From: Deltaproteobacteria bacterium
GTDB taxonomy: Bacteria > Myxococcota > UBA727 > JABDBI01
Direction of reading: 5' to 3'
Assembly (NCBI GenBank): GCA_016764955.1
Contig: JAESQZ010000086.1
Coordinates: forward strand, 1-5,872
Length of the DNA: 5,872 bases
A model generated the notes under the pieces. The model worked only from the letters and a program-made list of their open reading frames with translations. It was not told the origin of the DNA and did not search any database. A program made the position numbers and the translations under genes. Positions 5,777 through 5,872 of this stretch are shown here, piece by piece. Each line of letters opens with the position of its first letter. Within the stretch, counting starts at the first letter, position 1.

Positions 5777-5872
5777 TATGCACTGATTAGAAAAATAGCT
5801 ACCGGTGGGATGGCAGAGGTTTTTTTGGCTCATGGTCCTAATAAAAAACCAGTAGTTCTAAAGAAGATTCTA
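5768..5872 (+). CDS. Serine/threonine protein kinase, N-terminal fragment cut off by window edge
   Basis: Only 35 residues are visible, but they are the start of a Hanks-type protein kinase domain. Seen: a hydrophobic beta-strand lead-in (YALIRKI), the glycine-rich ATP loop I-A-T-G-G-M-A-E-V-F-L-A at residues 10-21, and the second beta strand VVLKKI at 29-34, where K32 is the expected ATP-anchoring lysine. Bacterial kinases of the form G-G-M-A-E-V-F/Y-L-A are typical of Myxococcota and relatives. The GTG at 5768 is chosen because the reading frame closes upstream at TAG 5732-5734 and no ATG or other GTG/TTG lies between; the first ATG (5810) falls inside the ATP loop. No clear Shine-Dalgarno site precedes it. 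The catalytic loop and any sensor or membrane region lie beyond the window. Targets are unknown. Confidence 0.85.
   Translation, partial: MTQYALIRKIATGGMAEVFLAHGPNKKPVVLKKIL

Overview
The window holds ordinary bacterial housekeeping genes: five genes on the minus strand and the first 35 codons of one gene on the plus strand. Base composition is moderately AT-leaning and the genes are closely packed. The kinase start reads I-A-T-G-G-M-A-E-V, a form common in Myxococcota and other lineages formerly called Deltaproteobacteria. The DnaA core (Walker A GPVGIGKT, then a D-E-F-F-H-T-F-N stretch after Walker B) fits the same broad group. This taxonomic placement is inference; no marker here settles genus or family.

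In transcription order on the minus strand, the layout starts at 5732. A prephenate dehydratase lacking a regulatory ACT domain (5732-5169) is followed by 5-enolpyruvylshikimate-3-phosphate synthase, aroA (5172-3910), and a class II DAHP synthase (3913-2582). Each junction is a 4-base ATGA overlap, so the three form a tightly coupled aromatic amino acid unit covering the first step of the shikimate pathway, its sixth step, and the dehydration of prephenate towards phenylalanine. A 155-bp gap (2427-2581) follows. Then comes dnaA (2426-978), the replication initiator, and 21 bp later an exported M1-family zinc aminopeptidase (956-1) that leaves the window exactly inside its HExxH-W motif.

On the plus strand a Ser/Thr protein kinase gene starts at GTG 5768 and leaves at the right edge. 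It is divergent from the prephenate dehydratase gene, with only 35 bp between the two start codons.

No mobile element, CRISPR array, tRNA, rRNA or clear riboswitch was seen. No convincing intrinsic terminator was seen in either gap. dnaA is present, but a cluster of DnaA boxes is not, so the window gives no support for an origin here. The points most worth a second look are the ACT-less dehydratase in a translationally coupled aro unit, the very short divergent promoter region next to the kinase, and the unusual dnaA neighbourhood (no dnaN, no oriC).
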